From Euryodendron excelsum (lineage: Eukaryota > Streptophyta > Magnoliopsida > Ericales > Pentaphylacaceae), in assembly GCA_033060915.1 (NCBI GenBank), contig CM065392.1:15837501-15901500 (forward strand): DNA of 64,000 nucleotides, written 5' to 3'. Below are positions 12,421-23,611 of the stretch, piece after piece. The translations under genes and the position numbers were made by a program. The notes under the pieces are model-generated. The model worked only from the letters and a program-made list of their open reading frames with translations. It had not been told where the DNA came from and made no database searches. Every line of letters begins with the position of its first letter. Positions within the stretch are counted from its first letter, which is position 1.

Positions 12421-14663
12421 CTACACACGCAGAATTTGAATTAATGGCTGAGATTGTGGAAGCTTTTGATCTAACGACTGAAAGATAGATGTGAAGATAC
12501 CAATTGACCGTTGATTGTTTTGGGCGGGATTTTAAAAGTCATCTGAGCTGGAAAAATGATGTAGGCTATAAATTTTTACTCAAAATAAATCTCAACCCTC
12601 AGACTGAATTGTATATGTACGTGAAAATGTCCCATCAAAATTTAAAAAATATTATGTTTTATTAGATAGATAGACATGTACGTTTCCTTAGACCATGCAC
12701 AAAGCTAGGTAGGTAGGTATTTATTCCCTCCACCCTGCTCGATCTCCCCCTCTTAGGTTAGAGTTAGCTAGCTAGGTGTACCTTAACTCTACTACTTCCA
12801 AGTGTACGTTCATCTTCCTCTAGGGAGATAATGCACTCCCAAACAATTCTCTCAATTCTTACAGAACCATGTGCATCTTTCAAATCCAACTTAAACATGC
12901 TTGATCATTTCCAGAGTATAGAGTTTCACATAAAAATATTCTAATTGCATTTAATAATCGGAACTAGTACCCCCTAGTTAATTGTTCGTTTAATTTTTAA
13001 CATACTTATACAGAATTTCTACTGTCTTGTTTAAGTTATTTGTATGTATCAAATATCCTAAATGTCCTTCTAATTTTTTTTACAGGACCACCGAACACAC
13101 TCTTTAATACCTTTGCATCTTTTGTTTCTGTAAAAATACTAAATAATTTCTTAAATTTTATAAAACACTTTAAAAAAATTTATTTTATTTTGTACCTTTA
13201 AATGAAATTATATTAAGTAGTTAATACTATGTGAAATAATTAATTTTTTAATTGATATCATTATTAAACTAAAAACATCTAGAGATTCTCAAAAATTCCT
13301 AATGATTCCCAAAGAGACTAAATTAGCTATCAAAGACTATATTTATCTCAATCAATTTCATATTAGGGTTTAAATTTTTTTAACTCCGAAAATAGAATTT
13401 CGAGCACGTTTTAGTTTTAAAAATTCAAAATAATTTTTAAAAATTAAGAAATTAGACACTCTTCTTCAAGAGTGTTCTAGGAATTAAAATACCCCTTCCA
13501 TAATTGATTTATAATTTTCAGAACATATTATGTATTTTCTCCTTAATTTTATCCTAAATAATTTATGAAAAAGAATTAGACATGTCCGATCTAGTCAAGT
13601 AATATATAAAAAAATTTCTCTTAATATAAGAAACATTTAAAAAAGTGGCCCAAAAATACTTAGGGCACGCGCTCCCATGTACGCTAACCCGAGTGGGCAT
13701 GTGCTGAAAACATTATTCATCATCTTCTTTGTTGAATTTCGCCTAATTTTGACTTAAAAACTCTAAAATTCATTTTCTCCCACATTTCTCAAGCTTTTTA
13801 AGTGATTCTTGAGCCTAAATTGTATATTTCAGAAAGATCTATGCACTCGTATCAAGGGATGCACAACCAACCGATAGACCCGAGACCAGAATTGAAATCG
13901 AGTGTAATAGTTCGATTTGGTTTGATGCTCCAACTCCACGGTTCAGTTCTGATTCTACATTTTAAAGAATTGATAAATATCGGTTCGGTTCTAAGTTTCT
14001 CTCTAATTAAATTAAAATAACTCGAAAATTGAACTGACCTAGAACCGAGTACTAAATAATAGAAAAATAGTTAATTACAAACACACCCCTTAACTATGAC
14101 TCAGTATGATAATACCCTCTAAATTATAAAATGTAACATATAAACCCAGGGATCTTTAAATTTGTATCAATCAATCTATTCTGTTAGCAATTTGTTACAA
14201 AAATAGAGGAGAAATTGTTATTTGATTTGTACATATTCACAAACTATAGTATTATATTTAAATTTATTTTTTCTTGTTATAATAATTGTCTAAGTAATTA
14301 TTACAAATAAAAAATATAATTTAGATATAAAATGAACTATTATAAAAAGAAGGGATTGATGTTGTCGGTAGGTTGGCCTCTTTTTCCTACTCACTTTGTT
14401 TCTACACTCACCTATTAGTGTGTTCGGTAAACTTAATATTTAAAATTTTTCAGACTCTTTATTTCACTACGTGTACATTATGTATTAATTACTCAGATAT
14501 AATGAATAATATTATGTTATTTAAAATCATGATTTTATTTAATGTTAAAAAAAAACTAACAAAACTAGAATGTGATAAATTATGTTATCTATCGGTCTAA
14601 TTGGCCATAATATAACAACTTGATCTAAAGATGTTTAACAATATTAACGTTTAAGTAACAATA
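12421..14663. other. AT-rich intergenic DNA, left flank of element B
   Basis: No gene is supported. Around 13,850-14,050 lies a second GGTTCGGTT/GAACCGAG-type stretch resembling the MITE candidate at 7.4-7.7 kb, starting near GGGATGCACAACC; its ends are too degraded to fix. The rest is AT-rich single-copy-looking DNA and originally adjoined the sequence now at 51,264. Confidence 0.5.
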
Positions 14664-14668
14664 ATGAA
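14664..14668. repeat. Target-site duplication of element B, left copy
   Basis: ATGAA immediately precedes the TGATAGTG start of the left LTR. The same pentamer follows the right LTR at 51,264-51,268. Confidence 0.9.
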
Positions 14669-15256
14669 TGATAGTGCAGCAATCTCGTGGAGTCTTGCCT
14701 TCAGGTCTTCAACGAGCCATCTCCCATCTTTTAGTGATCTCCTGTTCTAAGACACACCGATGTGGTGCTTGCCAAAGGTCCTCTGGCGTTCCAGTTAGAT
14801 TCAAGAGAATAATGTTGCATAGAGAATGTAGTTTGCTAGGGTTTTCTTTTTTGCGTACCCGGAGAAAGGACTGTGGTTTTCCTTTGTATGCATGCATGGG
14901 AGTGGTTGACGACCTTTCTACGTGGCGGCCTTTCGTTGGAGGGTCAGAACTGTGACAGGGCACTTGAGAGGGTCATATCTACACTCCATGGTAGCGTGTG
15001 TCAGAACTGTGTCAGGGGTAGGGCGGTTGCCCCTTGTACACTCCACACCCATGTCAGATGTGGACCCTACCGATGTGATAGTGAGGCCGACCAGAGTGGG
15101 AGGTCCCCAAACGGTTGGTCTGTTCGGGACTCAAGGGGATGGTGCATCAAGGGTCTGGTCCGAGCCCGATCGGATAGCATGGTGTGCAGTGATCTGAAAG
15201 GCGCTAGACTAGGTGTCCATGGGGTCTCTGATCTGGGCAGAAAAACACAACTACCA
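14669..15256 (-). repeat. 3' LTR of element B
   Basis: This 588-bp repeat begins TGATAGTGCAGC and ends CACAACTACCA on the + strand. It aligns along its length with 50,649-51,263, about 85-90% by eye, with some indels (the right copy has additional sequence near 51,030-51,060). Many differences are C/T or G/A. The divergence points to an old insertion. Confidence 0.92.
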
Positions 15257-15277
15257 GATGCCCCCAATTCATCTGGC
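15257..15277 (-). other. Polypurine tract of element B
   Basis: Directly inside the 3' LTR the - strand reads AATTGGGGGCATC, a G-rich tract of the type that primes plus-strand DNA synthesis. Its position against the LTR edge supports the - strand orientation. Confidence 0.65.
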
Positions 15278-15924
15278 CACCTGCTCGAGGCCAGGAGAAT
15301 TCCATGAGTCAGCCCACCCGTGAAACCCGCGTCCCATTTATGGCGAGGCCGACGCAATAATGGTTCCAGCGGGTGCGTCTTTTCGTGCACCGCTACTTGG
15401 CGATTGCTGATTGGTAGCAGGTGGTTGACGGGACAGGTAGAATCTCGGCCTTGTCAGAGTAACTCATCTAGGCCGTTGGTTTGAAAGAAGAGGGGGAGTT
15501 TTGTTTGGTGGTTGCACCCATTGCCTCCTCATTTGCCTTTGTTAGTTTTTTCACAAAAAGAACACAGAGGGATAAGGGGAGAGAGGAAAAATCGTTGATC
15601 GATTTGACGTTCAACAAGTTGGTGGATCGATTGCTTCCAGCCATCCCTCGTCAATCGTGCTCCCAACATTCGATTCAAGGTTCACTGTTGCGGTCAGGCT
15701 TTCTCTTTGGTTGTATGTATTAGTTGGCAACCCGTTGCGTCTGGGTTTATAAGAAAAGGGAAAAAATTCCCAACCTCCTAGGGTTTGTCGATAGGCCAGA
15801 GTTCGTTAGGTCGATATTCGAATAAGTAGCTTCGTTGTTCAAACCAGTATTACATAGGGTTGAGAACGAGAGGCGCCTGGGTACTATAGGGAACCCAAAG
15901 CATGTAAGTTCGAACTCTGAAAAA

Positions 15925-18157
15925 ATGGATTCGAAAGAGCTCAGGGTAGTTAAGCGTGTGGCCGGAGAGGAGGCCTCTGTTGGTAACTCTGGAGCCTCTC
16001 TAGAGGTTTTAGAGTCAAGGGAGGGTAGAGCTGCCTACTCTGGTGTTAGAGAGGGAGAAAAGTCAAGGGAGCCAGATGAGGAGGAAGAGAAGGGTCCTGG
16101 TACGAGGCCATTGAAGTGTCCTCCGTTCTAACGAAGAAGAATGTCGAATATTTGTGGGCCGTGTATCAAATCCCACGTGGTTTGAAGCTCAGGATCCCCA
16201 AAAAGAAAGATTGGGGGTGCTTAGCAAGGGAGGACGAGATCACAATATATGAGGGTGCATTGGCCGGTGGCCTTCGTATGCCCTTTCCTCAGCCCATTAG
16301 GAAGATACTGCAACGGCTTCGCTTGTTGCCGGGGCAGATCTAGCAGAACGGGTGGAGGATCCTCCTTGGTTGTGTAATCCTCCAACAGATCATCCATAAA
16401 AGGGATATTACGCCGGAGGAATTCTTGTTTTGTTATAGACCAGCCAAAAGGGGCAGAGGTTGGTGGTACTTCTCGAGCAGGTCGAAGGAGTATAACTTGG
16501 TCGGTGAGCTTCCTTCATCGAACAAGAACTGGAAGGATCAGTTCTTCTTTGCTAGTGGTGATGGATGGGAGTTTCAACCCTGGAAGACCGACTTCTCTAT
16601 TTGGGTCCCCAGGCAATGGGGCTACCCGAGCAAACAAGGTACATTCTCTCTCTACTAAACGCTTTTCATTTCTTTTTATTTAAGTGTCGGTGCCCTGACC
16701 TCAGTTTGCCTTGGGTGTCAGGCCGGTCCAAGCCCAACCTATCTAAGGACTTGAGGGAGGCCGTAAAAAAGGTCCAGGAACACGACATCCATAGTCATAA
16801 GGACCTGGTCACCGTCGAGATCCTATCCAACTACTTGTGAGGACCTGAGCCAACTAAAGAGGCTCTGACTCAGAACGTGAGAGGAGTGAGTGTTGGGTTT
16901 TCTTTATTGAGTCTTCAAACGTTTTCTGACTAACGTTCCTTTTCCTTGCAGCTAGTTCAGTACCTGTCGACACTTCAACTCCTGCGCCAGTTCCTGACCT
17001 TGCAGTTGAAGAGATGAGCTTCAACATCGCTTTCTTAAAAAAGAGGAAGACCGAGGGGACTGGCACCCAGCCCAAGCACCCAAGAGTTGCAAAACCTTTA
17101 GACTTGAGCAGGAAGGACCCCACTCCAACGAAGGCTCCTCTGCCAAAGGCTAAGGAGGTGCCTCAGAATGTTGTGTAGCCTCTTCCTCCTCCTATATCTG
17201 GGCCGAGGAAGAGTCCAATCGTTCCTGCTGAACCTTAGATAAGAGTCGAACCCACTACTTCTTCTTCCAGGAACATTTTTGACAGCGCAAATGAAGCCTG
17301 GGCGAGGACCGGAGATGTCGTCAAACCTGTCGACCTGCAAAGGATTGACAAGCACCCCAATAGCTGCTTGATGAAGGAGATGAACCACGATCTCCTCAGG
17401 GTACAGACTCCCCATTTCTCGGTCTTTCCTTTACTTCATTCATAACTGTTTCCTTGGTCTATTCTGATGTTCCGCTTCGTTGCCAGGCTACTTCCAGGAA
17501 CATGAAGTTAGGACACTGTCTGGCTAGTCTTGAGAGGGCAGTCAATCAAGAAAAGAAGACCACTACTTTTCTCGATGCCGAGCTGAATGACATGAAAGAG
17601 GAGATCACTACTGCTTGTGCTCTAAAAGAGGAAGCTCGAGTCTTGAAAGAGGAACTGGCCACTACTCGTGCCGATAGGGATTCGGCCATATCTGATCTGA
17701 AGGCTAGAAAGGAAGAACACAAGGAGCTGAATGCCACTGTTAGTAAGCTTCTACTGGATTTCTCGGTCGAGCAAGCCTTGAGGCACGACCTGGAGAGGAA
17801 GGTAGCCTCTTTTAATGAAGAACTTGTGAAGGCAAGAACCAAAATAGTAGAGAAGTTTAAGAACGGGGACGACTTCTAGGCATTGTTAGCGCCCACCTTC
17901 CTTCAAGGCTTCGACTTTGTCGAGGATAAGGCATCCCAGAAGTATCCTGAGCTGGAGTTTTCTAGCCTTAACCCAGTTGAGGAGAAAGTTTTGCCTGCCT
18001 CGGGGGGAGGGGGGCTAATCAGGATGCTGTTGGCCGGGCTACGACGAAGGCCACTGAGGAGGCTCAACAGAAGGCCCCAGAGGTGACGCCTACTGAAGAG
18101 GTTCAATAGAAGGTTTCTGAGGGGAAAGAAGGGAAGGCTGCTGAGGAGCAGCCCTAG
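15925..18157 (+). pseudogene. Antisense gene of element B: coiled-coil element protein, spliced, broken
   Basis: This gene lies antisense to gag-pol between the tandem array and the 3' LTR. The protein begins near MDSKELRVV with an acidic region. A conserved N-terminal domain follows (16,116-16,640; PFPQPIRKIL, PEEFLFCYRP, GELPSSNKNWKDQFFFASGD), then a linker, a long coiled coil (about 17,487-17,870) and a tail (TFLQGFDFVEDKASQKYPELE). I recognise it as a plant retrotransposon-associated protein of unknown function. Likely introns are 16,639-16,704, 16,877-16,951 and 17,401-17,486, all GT-AG. A frameshift near 16,080-16,110, stops at 16,341-16,343, 17,877-17,879 and 18,107-18,109, and a shift in the G-rich run near 18,002 break it. 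A TATA-like TTTATAAG at about 15,744-15,751 fits a start about 180 bp upstream of the ATG. Confidence 0.75.
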
Positions 18158-18364
18158 ACATGAAAAAGTCTCTCTGTTTCCCTTTTTTTTTTTTTTTGAA
18201 AAGGGGTGTCCACCTTTGTGTTCCCTTCATTATTAATGGAAACTTCTTTTTCAACCCAGTTCTTGTCAAATGCTTTAGATAATTGTAGAAGAACTGTTGA
18301 ATTCGTGCAACTGCTTTCTGTCGTTTTGGTATGGTTGAAATGCCTAAGGGGGATGACTGTGTTG

Positions 18365-19060
18365 ACTACACTCGACTCTGTTCGGCTCACCAGAATCGAG
18401 CAGAATTCTATGCTATTGTCATTGAGGCCTTTTGGCTCTTCTCGGACAAGTAGACCGAGCAGATTCTCTGCCATTGCCAACTAAGGCCATCGAATTTGCT
18501 CAGTCAAGTAAGCCAAGCAAATCTAAGCCATTGCTAACTAAGGCCATCTGGCTCTGCTTGGTCACGTGAACCGAGTACATTCTTTGCCATTGCCAATTAA
18601 GGCCATCTAGCTTTGCTTGGTCACGTGAACCGAGTAGATTCTTTGCCATTGTCAATTAAGGCCATCTGGCTCTACTCGATCATGTGAGCTGAGCAAATTC
18701 TTTGCCATTGCCAATTAAGGCCATCTAACTCTGCTCGGTCACGTGAACCGAGAAGATCCTTTGCCATTGCTAATTAAGGCCATCTGGCTCTACTCGGTCA
18801 TGTGAGTTGAGCAAATTCTTTGCCATTGCTAATTAAGGCCATCTGGCTCTGCTCGGTCACGTGAACCGAGAAGATTCTTTGCCATTACCAATTAAGGCCA
18901 TCTGGCTCTGCTCGGTCATGTGAACTGAGCAGATCCTTTGCCATTTCCAATTAAGGCCATTTGGCTCTGCTCGATCACGTAAACCGAGCAGATTATTTGC
19001 CTTTGCCATTGCCAGTTAAGGCCATCTAGCTCTGCTCGGTCACGTGAATCGAGTGAATTT
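18365..19060. repeat. 59-60-bp tandem array, about 11-12 copies, in element B
   Basis: Each unit reads roughly GGCCATCTGGCTCTGCTCGG, then TCACGTGAACCGAG, then CAGATTCTTTGCCATTGCC and AATTAA. Most units contain the palindrome CACGTG inside a longer inverted repeat, CTCGGT-CACGTG-AACCGAG. Units differ mainly by transitions and drift towards the array ends. The array sits between integrase and the antisense gene; no open frame runs through it. Confidence 0.9.
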
Positions 19061-19388
19061 TATGTAGATTTCATTGGAGTAGACAATTGTTAAATAGTCG
19101 CTTTTATTGATGATCTATCGAATTACAATTAGGAGCCTTTCAAAAGTAGTACTTCCTTAATTGCTCTGCGTGCCACGGCTGTGGTAGTTCCTTACTTTCT
19201 AGATTCTTCAATCTGTAGGTCCCTTTCCTGGTGCTGCTAATCACCTCGTAGGGGCCTTCCCAATTAGGCCCGAGCTTACCTTCTCTCGGATCCTTTGTAG
19301 ACTGGTTGACCCTTTTCAAAATAAGGTCCCCTGCCGAGAAGTCTTTTGATCAAACTCTGGAGTTGTGGTATTGGCGCATCCTCTGTTG
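19061..19388 (-). other. Post-integrase tail of element B
   Basis: This stretch continues the integrase frame in part (on the - strand, WQRMRQYHNS-like and FEKGQPVYKGSE-like remnants) and then runs into the tandem array. Reading is interrupted by stops and frame changes. It corresponds to the C-terminal extension of Tat-type integrases, but the match is loose. Confidence 0.5.
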
Positions 19389-20351
19389 CTAGGACGCTAC
19401 CCTTATAGCTGTGTGTAGCCTCTGTTCTTCCAATAGATCTAGCTTCACATTCATAGCCTCGTTGTTGGTATCGGGGTCATACTGCACTGCCCTCAGGCTA
19501 GGGAGACAGATCTCCACTAGGATGACCGCTTCAGTGCCAAAGGTCAGTGAGAATGGCGTCTGCCCGGTAGACACTCTCTCCATTGTCTTGTAGGCCTAGA
19601 GGATGTTAGGGAGTTCTTTTGCCCACAAGCCCTTGGCTTTCTCCAATTTCGTCTTGAGGATCTTCATGAGGGACTTGTTCGTAACTTCGACTTTGCCGTT
19701 GGCTTGAGGATGCTCAGGGGAGGAAGCGTGATGACTGATTCCCAGGTCGCTGCATAACTGGTTGAACTGTCTACCTTCAAACTGCTTTTCATTATCCGTG
19801 ATGACGATTCTGGGGATTCCAAACCTGTAAAAAATATTCTGCCACAAGAATTTCTTCATTTTCTCTTTGGTGATCGTCGGTAGTGCCTCTGCTTCCTCCC
19901 ACTTAGTGAAATAATTGATAGCCACCATTGTGAACTTTCTCTGCCCTTTGCCCAATGGCAACGACCCTATAATGTCGATTCCCCATTGGGCGAAGGGCCA
20001 CAGGGTCTGGATCGGGGTTAGCTCCTGAGAGAGAAGCCTCGGTACATTGGCAAACTGCTGACACTTATCACACTTCTTGACGAATTCTTGGGCGTTCTTT
20101 TCCATGGTGAGCCAGTAATAGGCTATTTGCATGATCTTCTTGGTGAGGGATCGACCACCCGAGTTATTTCTGCAAACTCCTTCATGAACCTCCCTTATCA
20201 CGTACTCTCCCTTTTTCTTTGTAGCGCAGCGAAGCAACGGCAAAGCGTGCCCCCTCTTGTAGAGAACCCCATTTTGTATGAGGTACATGTTTAAACGGTA
20301 CTGTATTTGCCTTGCTTCTTTCTTTTCATTAGGGTGGGCACCGCTTTCCAA
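19389..20351 (-). pseudogene. Integrase of element B
   Basis: The integrase inserts element DNA into the genome. The N-terminal zinc-binding region is visible as REVHEGVCRNNSGG...CDKCQQF. The usual second histidine is replaced by asparagine (CRNNSGG), so the HHCC site is damaged. The catalytic core shows the first Asp in WGIDIIG, the second in VITDNEKQF and the Glu in ANGKVEVTN, with normal spacing. A stop at 19,593-19,595 divides the core from its C-terminal part (19,389-19,583, TGQTPFSLTFGTEAV). Neighbours are RNase H upstream and the tandem array downstream, as expected for Ty3/gypsy. Confidence 0.92.
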
Positions 20352-20359
20352 GAAACTTC

Positions 20360-21243
20360 TGATCTAGCTCATCCATGAAGTTATAGGCCCGTTCTAGTTG
20401 ACTTCCTGACTCTGAATGCTCTATGAATCAACAATCTCCATTAGGACGTTCAGGTCTGGCTCATTGGACGAGGCGATCTTAGCCAGTCGGTTTGCCTTTT
20501 CATTCTGGAGCCTCGGGACTCATTCTAGTATAATCTTTGCAAACCTCCTGGCTAAGCTCTTAGCTATTTGGCAATATTGCTTCATGTTATCCTCTCTGGC
20601 CTCGTACTCTCCCTGAACTTGCTCCATCACTAATTGAGAGTCGCTTCACACAACTATCTACTCCGCCCCCATTTGCTGAGCCATTCTAAGTTTGGTAATG
20701 AGGGCTTCGTATTTGGCCACGTTGGTTGTGGGGAACTTGAAGCGAAGAGTATAGTCGATCTTGTGACTGTTAGGAGTGACAAGGACCACGCCGGCACCGC
20801 TTGAATTGCTAGTCGAGGAGCCGTCAACATTCAAGACCCAATGGCTGTCTGTAGGGTCGTCTTCGAGGGTGGCAATGGGAGGGTTAGTGAACTTTGGCTA
20901 TAAAATCTATAGCAGCCTGCCCCTTGATCGCCAGCCGGGGTTGGTAGTGGATGTCAAACTGACTGAGCTCGACTGACCACTTTACCAATCATCCCGAAGT
21001 CTCTGGTTTATGTAGGATGCTCTTCAAAGGCTGGTCGATGAGGACCACGATCATGTGGGCTTGGAAGTAAGGTCTCAGGCGCCGAGCTGCTGTCACCAGG
21101 GCGAGGTCCATGAGCTTTATTCTCGGGTATCTTTCTTCTGCGCCATGTAGTGCCTGACTGGTGTAGTATACTGGCTTTTGGATTCCTCCTTCTTCTCTAA
21201 CCAGAGCAGAGCTCACCGCTGTCGCCGAAATTGCCAAATACAA
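20360..21243 (-). pseudogene. RNase H and second (archaeal-type) RNase H-like domain of element B
   Basis: The first domain (20,989-21,243) shows YLAISATAVSSALVREE, QKPVYYTSQAL and LRPYFQAHMIVVLIDQPL, the standard Ty3/gypsy RNase H that degrades the RNA template. A second RNase H-like domain follows at about 20,640-20,870 with HWVLNVDGSSTSNSSGAGVV and TNVAKYEALI. A duplicated RNase H of this kind is a known feature of the Tat lineage and supports placing B there. The + strand open frames over this stretch are shadows. Scattered stops and frame breaks separate the domains. Confidence 0.85.
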
Positions 21244-21259
21244 AAAAAGTTCCTCCCCC

Positions 21260-22201
21260 AGAATAGTTCAGCTGAACAGCGGGACCGAGCTTAGGTATTG
21301 CTTGAGTTAGGTAAAAGCTGCTTCACATTTGTAGGTCTATTCGAACACCTTCCGTAGAATTTTGAAGGCAGGCAGTTATCGATGGACCTAAAGATAAACT
21401 TGTTCAGAGCCGCCACATGATCTGCTAGCCTCTGAACATCCTTTGTCGTTTGGGGTGCTTGTATGTCAATGATGGCATGGATCTTTTCTGGGTTCGCTTC
21501 AATCCCCTGGTGCGAGACCATGAACTCAGGAACTTCCTCGAGGCTACACCGAAGGCACACTTGATGGGACTGAGTTTCATCCAATACTTGCACAGTGTTA
21601 AGAACGTCTCTTCGAGGTCTTGCAGGTGACTAGTGGCCTCCTTTCTCTTTACCAACATGTCGTCCACGTATACTTCCATATTATGCCCGATTTGCGATTT
21701 GAACATGAGGTTGACCAGCTGTTGGTATGTTACCCCTACATTTTTTTAGCCTGAACGGCATTACGTTGTAGTAATAGAGTCCCTGGTTAGTGATGAAGGC
21801 CGTATGCTCCTAGTCGCACTTGGCCATCCGGATCTGATTGTATCTTGAAAAGGCATCTATGAAGGTTAGCATTTCATATCCTACCGTGGAGTGGACGAGA
21901 AGGTCTATTGTTAGTAGAGGGAAGTTATCCTTTGGGCAAGCTTTGTTTAAGTCGATGAAGTCAACGCATGTTCGCCACTTCCCGTTGGACTTCTTCACCA
22001 TGACGACGTTGGAGAGCCAGGTGGGGTACTGCACTTCTCTAATGAACTTCGCTTAAACCAGCTTCTCAACCTCTTTAGCCACTGCATCGTTTCTTTCTGG
22101 CATGAAGTTCCTCCTTTTCTATTTGATCGGCCTGGCCTTGGGATTGATATTCAGGTAATAAGCTGCTACTCGTGTATCAATACCGGGCATGTACTGTGAG
22201 A
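21260..22201 (-). pseudogene. Reverse transcriptase of element B
   Basis: The RT fingers/palm region is readable in pieces. 21,810-22,034 carries WLSNVVMVKKSNGKWRTCVD and DLNKACPKDNFPL. 21,425-21,706 carries the catalytic box YVDDMLVK followed by HLQDLEETF and KLSPIKCAFGV. 21,291-21,593 overlaps in another frame with the thumb (GIEANPEKIHAI). At least two frameshifts and several stops break it, one near 21,745 in a T-run and one near 21,540. The catalytic Asp pair itself is intact. Confidence 0.92.
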
Positions 22202-22850
22202 CTAGGCGAACACATCAATATTTTCCTTGAGGAACCTCCGCAACTCTTGCTTCAACTCCTCTGGTGCGACCGCCACGATTTTTACTATTCTGTTCTGCCC
22301 TTGAGCACTGATAGGAATATCTTCGAGCTCTTCTACCAGCTCGCCCTTTCTGACTTCTTCTTCATCCCTCAGCTCAAGCTCCTCGATGACTAGGGTTTCT
22401 TTGCTGGCTTCCCCATTTAGGGAAGTCATGTAATATTCTCGGGCCTCCTTTTGGTCGCCTCTTGAGCATCTGACCCCAGTCTCGGTTGGAAACTTTATCC
22501 TGAGGTAGTAGGTGGACTTGACAGCTTTGAACTTGTTCAGAGCTATTAATCCAATAATGGCGTTGTAGGCAGACGAACAGTCTACTACCAAGAAATTGAT
22601 CATTTTTGTTGCTCGATGTGGTTCCTCCCCCAGGGTCACCGAAAGGACGATGGATCCAAGGGGAACTACCCAGTCCCTAGTAAAGCCAACCAGGGGAGAG
22701 TTGACTGGTTGCAACTTCTCCTTGCCGATCTGTATATTCTCGAAAGCCCCCAAGAATAGAATATCCACTGAGCTCCCACTGTCAATTAGGACTCTCCAAG
22801 TTTAGAAGTTGGAAATCATCGAAGATACGATCAAAGGGTCATCGTGTGGT
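22202..22850 (-). pseudogene. Aspartic protease and linker to RT of element B
   Basis: The protease active-site loop LIDSGSSVDILF is intact at about 22,755-22,795, preceded by a TAA stop at 22,802-22,804. Downstream motifs are FLVVDCSSAYNAIIGL, a member of the usual PR signature, and a long acidic linker (ELELRDEEEVRKGELVEELED) leading into RT. The domain order gag-PR-RT is therefore conserved. Confidence 0.88.
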
Positions 22851-23606
22851 TGATGCAACTCGGCGGCTTCCTACTCCGTGAATGTGATCGCGGGACCTTT
22901 GGTCTTCGTCTTCTTGGTGGGCACCCCGAACAACATCACTTCCATCTCGATTCGAATATCCTGAATGTGCTTCTTACACGCTGGAGAGGACTCTCCTCCT
23001 CCCGCAAACCCACCTGTTATGACCCTTATTTCCCTGATGGGCTGGGTGTTGGTTTCTGTTCGCATTGGGCTACCTCGATCTCCTCGCGTTCGGTCCCGAC
23101 CCGCGACATATCAACTAAGCCTGCCTTGCTTTATCAGATCCTCGATCTGTTGCTTCAAGTCGATGCAGCCTTTTGTGTCTTGACCATGATTGTGAAGGAA
23201 CCGACAATACATATTTCTATTCCTCATGCTCGAGGGTGTCTTCAGATGCTCGGGCCATTTCAAGTCCAGATCGTCCCTTATCTCCATCAGGACATCCTTC
23301 AACTTCATCGTGATGGGGATGAACGTTCGATCTAGGCTGCAATAGTGCTTGCGTCTTTCTTCTCCCTAGCTCCGTGTCCGGTTGCTACTCTTACTTGTCT
23401 TTATTTCCCTTTCCTCGTTTGAGGTATCACCCGACCTCTTCTTATTTGCGAGCAAGCTGCTTCCTTTGTCATTTTCTCGCCTAGCACTCATAGCATCTTC
23501 TACATTCATGTGCTTCTGAGCTCGAAACATCAACTCAGCCATGTCCTAGGGTGGCCTCTTTGACAAAGAGAAGAGGAGCTTTTTATTCTTATACCGCTCA
23601 TAAACG
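22851..23606 (-). pseudogene. 3' part of gag of element B (after the C insertion)
   Basis: Downstream of element C the gag frame resumes with FMSGIRNKKLLFSLSKRPP at about 23,550-23,606, which continues directly from the gag part at 49,691. Further on, 23,111-23,308 has a Cys/His knuckle-like segment (YCRFLHNHGQDTKGCIDLKQ) typical of Tat-type gag, followed by basic, Arg-rich sequence. Stops and frame changes occur throughout. The clean join across 26 kb is the main evidence that C is nested in B. Confidence 0.88.
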
Positions 23607-23611
23607 CCGTG
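23607..23611. repeat. Target-site duplication of element C, left copy
   Basis: CCGTG lies directly before the TGTCGCACCCC start of C. It is repeated at 49,691-49,695, directly after the GGTGCTTACA end. Removing C plus one copy restores a continuous gag-coding region. Confidence 0.95.

Noticed and set aside
12064..12428. Three overlapping - strand open frames as a possible small gene
   Set aside because: They overlap in different frames of one biased patch, with no recognisable domain and no splice or promoter signals.
15067..15390. Open frames across the B LTRs as small proteins
   Set aside because: Both LTRs give such frames in several registers, the frames are not conserved between the two LTR copies, and no domain is visible.
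18365..19060. CRISPR array or satellite DNA
   Set aside because: Units are contiguous without unique spacers and lie inside element B in a plant genome; too few copies for a satellite block.
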